DNA of 8,652 nt from Alphaproteobacteria bacterium (GTDB lineage: Bacteria; Pseudomonadota; Alphaproteobacteria; ATCC43930; CGMCC-115725), in the NCBI GenBank assembly GCA_030037055.1, contig JASHRZ010000149.1, positions 1 to 8,652 on the forward strand, in the 5' to 3' direction. The position numbers and the translations under genes are program-made. The notes beneath the pieces were generated by a model, which did not search any database, was not told the origin of the DNA, and was given only the letters and a program-made list of their open reading frames with translations. Shown piece after piece: positions 6,037 to 8,652 of this stretch (the first letter of the stretch is position 1; the number at the start of each line of letters is the position of its first letter).

Positions 6037-7326
<1,290 letters not shown>

Positions 7327-7375
7327 TGTCGGGGGCAGTGATGCCTGAGGCAGCGCGCGCGATCGTCGCCCCCAC

Positions 7376-7462
7376 GTCACCCTCCCGCTGCGCGGCTTCC
7401 TCGCTCTCCGCTCCCGAGGAGCGGAGAGGGTTGGGGCGAGGTGGGGCGGGAGAGGGAGTCAC
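7376..7462. repeat. short hairpin element flanked by GTCAC direct repeats
   Basis: Between ccr and mcd, GTCAC at 7376-7380 and 7458-7462 bracket a 77-bp GC-rich segment. Its ends are partly inverted (CTCCCGC 7382-7388 against GCGGGAG 7446-7452). Its centre is a perfect 11-bp hairpin, CTCTCCGCTCC (7404-7414) and GGAGCGGAGAG (7418-7428), with loop CGA. No T run follows, so it is not a classic terminator. It resembles a small MITE-like or palindromic intergenic repeat. The rest of the 196-bp gap holds only the mcd ribosome site. Confidence 0.5.
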
Positions 7463-7522
7463 GATCGCCGCTCGGAGCGACATCTTTCTGCCGAGGGGAG
7501 CGGAGAGAGAACGAGGAGGACG

Positions 7523-8652
7523 ATGACCGAGACCGCTCTCAGCCGCGGCGCAGCTTCCGAGACCCCGTTGCTCCCCGACCTGCTCGGCCTCGCCACCCGC
7601 GCGCTCATCGCGGCCGAGGGGCTGCTGGGGGTGGCGAAGCGGCGCCTGCTCGACGATGTCGCACCCGGCGGCGCCATCGAGCCGGCGCTGCTCGAGGCTC
7701 GCCAGTTCGCCGCGCACGGCTATGCCTGGATGGCGACATATGTCGAAGCGCTGAGGCGCATGCTGCGTTGGGCGGAAGGGCTCGACGCCGCGGGCCGCCT
7801 GCGCGAGCTCGACGCGCTGATGCTGCAGATGGCCTATGGCGAGTATCTCGGCCAGCTCGCCGGCGGCATCGCGCTGAGCCAGGGCGAAGTGGTGCGGCCT
7901 CATGATCTCGGCCTCGGCGAGGAGGAGCTCCACGCCTTCCGCCGGCCCGAAGTGGCGCTGCTGGCGCGCCGCGGCAACGCTGAGGCGGCGCGCGCCCGCC
8001 TCGCCGAGCTGCTCAGCGACTCGCTCGACAGCGGCGATTTCGGCCAGCTCGCGCTCGGCGAGGAAGCGCTCGACATGGTGCGCGACCAGTTCCGCCGCTT
8101 CGGCGCCGAGCGGGTCCAGCCTTTCGCCCATGAGTGGCATCTCAAGGACGAACTCATCCCGCTCCCGGTGATCGCCGAGATGGCGGCGCTCGGCGTTTTC
8201 GGCCTCACCGTGCCCGAGAGATTCGGCGGACTCGGCCTTGGCAAGCTCGCCATGTGCATCGTCTCCGAGGAGCTGTCGCGCGCCTATATCGGCGTGGGAT
8301 CTCTCGGCACGCGTTCGGAGATTGCGGCCGAGCTGATCCGGCTGGGCGGCACGGCGCAGCAAAAGGGGAAGTACCTGCCGCGAATCGCCGCCGGCGAGAT
8401 CCTGCCCACCGCGGTCTTCACCGAGCCCAATACCGGCTCCGATCTGGGCGCGCTGCGCACCCGCGCCGTGCGCGAGGGCGACCATTACAGGATCTACGGC
8501 GCAAAGACCTGGATCACGCATGCCGCGCGCACCGATCTCATGACCCTGCTGGTGCGCACCGATCCCGCCACCAGCGACTATCGCGGCCTCAGCATGTTCC
8601 TGGCGGAAAAGCCGCGCGGCGAGGAGGGCAAGCCCTTTCCGGCGCCGGGCAT
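7523..8652 (+). CDS. mcd: (2S)-methylsuccinyl-CoA dehydrogenase (3' partial, 376 aa present)
   Basis: A flavin-dependent acyl-CoA dehydrogenase that oxidises (2S)-methylsuccinyl-CoA to mesaconyl-CoA in the EMC pathway, with electrons presumably leaving through ETF. It starts at ATG 7523 behind GAGGAGG (7513-7519) and stays open to the window edge; the family is about 550 aa, so roughly 170 residues are missing. Residues 1 to about 175 form the helical N-terminal extension that marks Mcd among acyl-CoA dehydrogenases. The dehydrogenase part begins near 181 with EALDMVRDQFRRFGAERVQP. It shows TVPERFGGLGLGKLAM, GSLGTRSEIAAELIRLGG and FTEPNTGSDLGALRT (from Phe299), the flavin and substrate contact region. 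The catalytic glutamate lies beyond the window. It is on the same strand as ccr, 196 bp downstream, with a hairpin element between, so co-transcription is possible but not shown. Confidence 0.93.
   Translation, partial: MTETALSRGAASETPLLPDLLGLATRALIAAEGLLGVAKRRLLDDVAPGGAIEPALLEARQFAAHGYAWMATYVEALRRMLRWAEGLDAAGRLRELDALMLQMAYGEYLGQLAGGIALSQGEVVRPHDLGLGEEELHAFRRPEVALLARRGNAEAARARLAELLSDSLDSGDFGQLALGEEALDMVRDQFRRFGAERVQPFAHEWHLKDELIPLPVIAEMAALGVFGLTVPERFGGLGLGKLAMCIVSEELSRAYIGVGSLGTRSEIAAELIRLGGTAQQKGKYLPRIAAGEILPTAVFTEPNTGSDLGALRTRAVREGDHYRIYGAKTWITHAARTDLMTLLVRTDPATSDYRGLSMFLAEKPRGEEGKPFPAPG

Overview
The window is GC-rich and looks like chromosomal DNA of an alphaproteobacterium. The support is a complete ethylmalonyl-CoA (EMC) pathway core (ecm, ccr, mcd), a COQ7-type ubiquinone hydroxylase beside dsbB, and short GC-rich inverted-repeat elements of the kind common in alphaproteobacterial intergenic DNA. 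The ecm/ccr/mcd grouping is, from memory, like that of Rhodospirillum rubrum, but the order cannot be fixed from this sequence.

Layout: (1) 1-185 is the 3' end of a c-type cytochrome gene on the plus strand. (2) 169-420, minus strand, is a small membrane-protein gene broken by an in-frame TGA at a position where I expect tryptophan. (3) 421-848 has no convincing gene, only a possible terminator hairpin and a faint coding-like fragment. (4) 849-934, minus strand, is tRNA-Leu(CAA) with an encoded CCA end and a clear sigma70-type promoter. (5) 1044-3119 is a tight plus-strand operon: MaoC-like dehydratase, YqaA/DedA-type membrane protein, DsbB and Coq7. (6) 3120-3787 is a junk-like interval with the C-terminal remnant of an IS4-type transposase and a roughly 215-bp composite inverted repeat carrying two strong hairpins. 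(7) 3788-8652 is the EMC block: ecm on the minus strand, then ccr and mcd on the plus strand. ecm and ccr are divergent across a 257-bp, locally AT-rich control region holding two palindromes and a possible 58-codon minus-strand ORF that ends in an ATGA overlap with ecm. mcd is cut by the window end.

How the genes work together: Ccr reductively carboxylates crotonyl-CoA to (2S)-ethylmalonyl-CoA, Ecm (a B12 enzyme) rearranges ethylmalonyl-CoA to methylsuccinyl-CoA, and Mcd oxidises (2S)-methylsuccinyl-CoA to mesaconyl-CoA. This is the diagnostic central part of acetyl-CoA assimilation without isocitrate lyase. In the first operon, Coq7 makes ubiquinone and DsbB uses ubiquinone as electron acceptor for periplasmic disulfide formation. 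Mcd should also feed electrons to the quinone pool through ETF (inference).

I see no clearly new multi-gene system. The points most worth checking are the palindromes between ecm and ccr, the small ORF coupled to ecm, the TGA-interrupted small membrane-protein gene, and the two hairpin-rich repeat elements.
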